From positions 1 through 21,617 of the forward strand of contig JAEYRT010000026.1 in the NCBI GenBank assembly GCA_023435325.1: 21,617 bases of DNA. The letters are read 5' to 3'. Of this stretch, positions 20,901 through 21,617 are shown piece after piece. A program made the translations under genes and the position numbers. The DNA comes from Pseudomonadota bacterium. GTDB lineage: Bacteria; Pseudomonadota; Gammaproteobacteria; Burkholderiales; Burkholderiaceae_C. The notes below the pieces were generated by a model, which saw nothing but the letters and a program-made list of their open reading frames with translations, was not told where the DNA came from and made no database searches. Within the stretch, counting starts at the first letter, position 1. Each line of letters begins with the position of its first letter.

Positions 20901-21617
20901 ATGCTTCATGGCCCTTACCGTTCCCTGGGTTGGTTCCCTGTGCGTTACACCGTGTTCGTGCTGTGCGCACTGGGCGTGGTGGTGGGGCTGGCGGCGGCCT
21001 TGTTCTGGGGCGGTTGGTGGTGGCTGCTGCCACTGCTGAGTGCAGCCTTGTGTCTGGTGGGCGTGCATGATCTGCGGCAGACGCGCCACTCGATTTTGCG
21101 CAACTACCCCATCCTCGGGCACATGCGTTTTCTGCTGGAATTCATCCGGCCCGAGATGCGCCAGTACTTTATCGAAGGGGATCACGAGGCCCTGCCCTTC
21201 TCACGTGCGCAGCGTTCGCTGGTGTACCAGCGCGCCAAAGGCGAAGCCGATAGCCGCCCTTTCGGGACGATGCTGGATGTCTCGGCCCATGGCTATGAAT
21301 GGGTGAACCACTCCATGCAGCCGACCCGGCTGCCCAGCCAGGACTTTCGCATCTGGATTGGGGGCGAACCTGGCAAACCCCTGGAAGGCAAGGACATTTG
21401 CACCCAGCCCTATCGCGCCAGCGTGTTCAACATCTCGGCCCTGAGTTTTGGCGCCCTCTCGGCCAATGCCATCCTGGCCTTGAACCCGGGCGCCCGCTCG
21501 GGCGGCTTTGCCCATGACACAGGGGAAGGTTCCATCAGCCAATACCACCGTGTGCATGGCGGGGACCTCATCTGGCAGGTGGCTTCCGGTTATTTTGGTT
21601 GCCGCCATCCGGACGGC
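20901..21617 (+). CDS. FMN-binding glutamate synthase-family membrane protein (cut by window edge)
   Basis: The first 239 residues of a protein related to the FMN-binding synthase domain of glutamate synthase large subunit, in the stand-alone membrane-anchored form. Residues about 14-55 form two hydrophobic segments (TVFVLCALGVVVGLAAALF, then a WWWLLPLLSAALCLVGV stretch). The enzyme domain follows with NISALSFGALSANAILALN, GGFAHDTGEGSISQYH, GGDLIWQVASGYFGCR, all signatures of this family. The amidotransferase domain of true GltB is absent, so it is unlikely to make glutamate from glutamine by itself. The ATG at 20901 has AGGAG 8 nt upstream. The C-terminal part, with the iron-sulfur and FMN sites, is outside the window. 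Confidence 0.9.
   Translation, partial: MLHGPYRSLGWFPVRYTVFVLCALGVVVGLAAALFWGGWWWLLPLLSAALCLVGVHDLRQTRHSILRNYPILGHMRFLLEFIRPEMRQYFIEGDHEALPFSRAQRSLVYQRAKGEADSRPFGTMLDVSAHGYEWVNHSMQPTRLPSQDFRIWIGGEPGKPLEGKDICTQPYRASVFNISALSFGALSANAILALNPGARSGGFAHDTGEGSISQYHRVHGGDLIWQVASGYFGCRHPDG

Overview
The window is a dense, GC-rich stretch of chromosome with housekeeping gene content. It most likely comes from a betaproteobacterium of the family Comamonadaceae (Comamonas, Acidovorax, Delftia or a close relative). I base this on the gene order (apaG opposite rpe-gph near trpE-trpG-trpD-trpC), on the protein sequences, and on a dispersed palindromic element that I recall as common in this family. I see no rRNA, tRNA, CRISPR array, insertion sequence or phage gene.

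Layout. Bases 1-5400 hold a tryptophan operon on the minus strand: promoter, a 27-codon leader peptide with a Trp-Pro-Trp run, trpE, a small AroQ-type chorismate mutase, trpG, an intrinsic terminator plus a 90-bp palindromic element, trpD, trpC and the start of ung (cut by the window edge). trpE, the mutase and trpG are joined by overlapping stop/start codons. Bases 5394-8289, also minus strand, carry a fused S-adenosylmethionine decarboxylase/spermidine synthase, gph and rpe. Intrinsic terminators follow gph and rpe. Only 30 bp from rpe, a plus-strand series begins: apaG, a large membrane protein of the 'Gcr site-specific recombinase' family, a CPA2-like transporter without an obvious ion-binding aspartate, and a YbdK-type carboxylate-amine ligase. 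A second palindromic element leads directly into thiL, which is followed at close spacing by pgpA and a cinA/pncC amidohydrolase. After a 305-bp gap comes an exported TPR protein, overlapped by an exported YafK-type L,D-transpeptidase. Both end in a similar NTF2-like domain. A bidirectional terminator separates them from a convergent SulP anion transporter, which is preceded by the best copy of the palindromic element. The window closes with a UPF0149/SEC-C protein (minus) and a truncated FMN-dependent glutamate synthase-family membrane protein (plus).

How it works together. The first part makes tryptophan from chorismate. The mutase in the same operon can send chorismate towards prephenate instead, so the operon holds both sides of that branch point. 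The leader peptide suggests control by tryptophan supply, possibly from a leaderless mRNA. The speD-speE fusion would couple the making of decarboxylated SAM to its use in spermidine synthesis. The TPR/L,D-transpeptidase pair looks like an envelope (peptidoglycan or lipoprotein attachment) module.

The most notable items are the trp leader, the three-copy family of ~90-bp nested palindromes placed just upstream of genes, the SpeD-SpeE fusion inserted between gph and trpE, the doubtful 'recombinase' label on a membrane protein, and the TPR/L,D-transpeptidase pair with matching tails. I see no clear new defence or mobile system.
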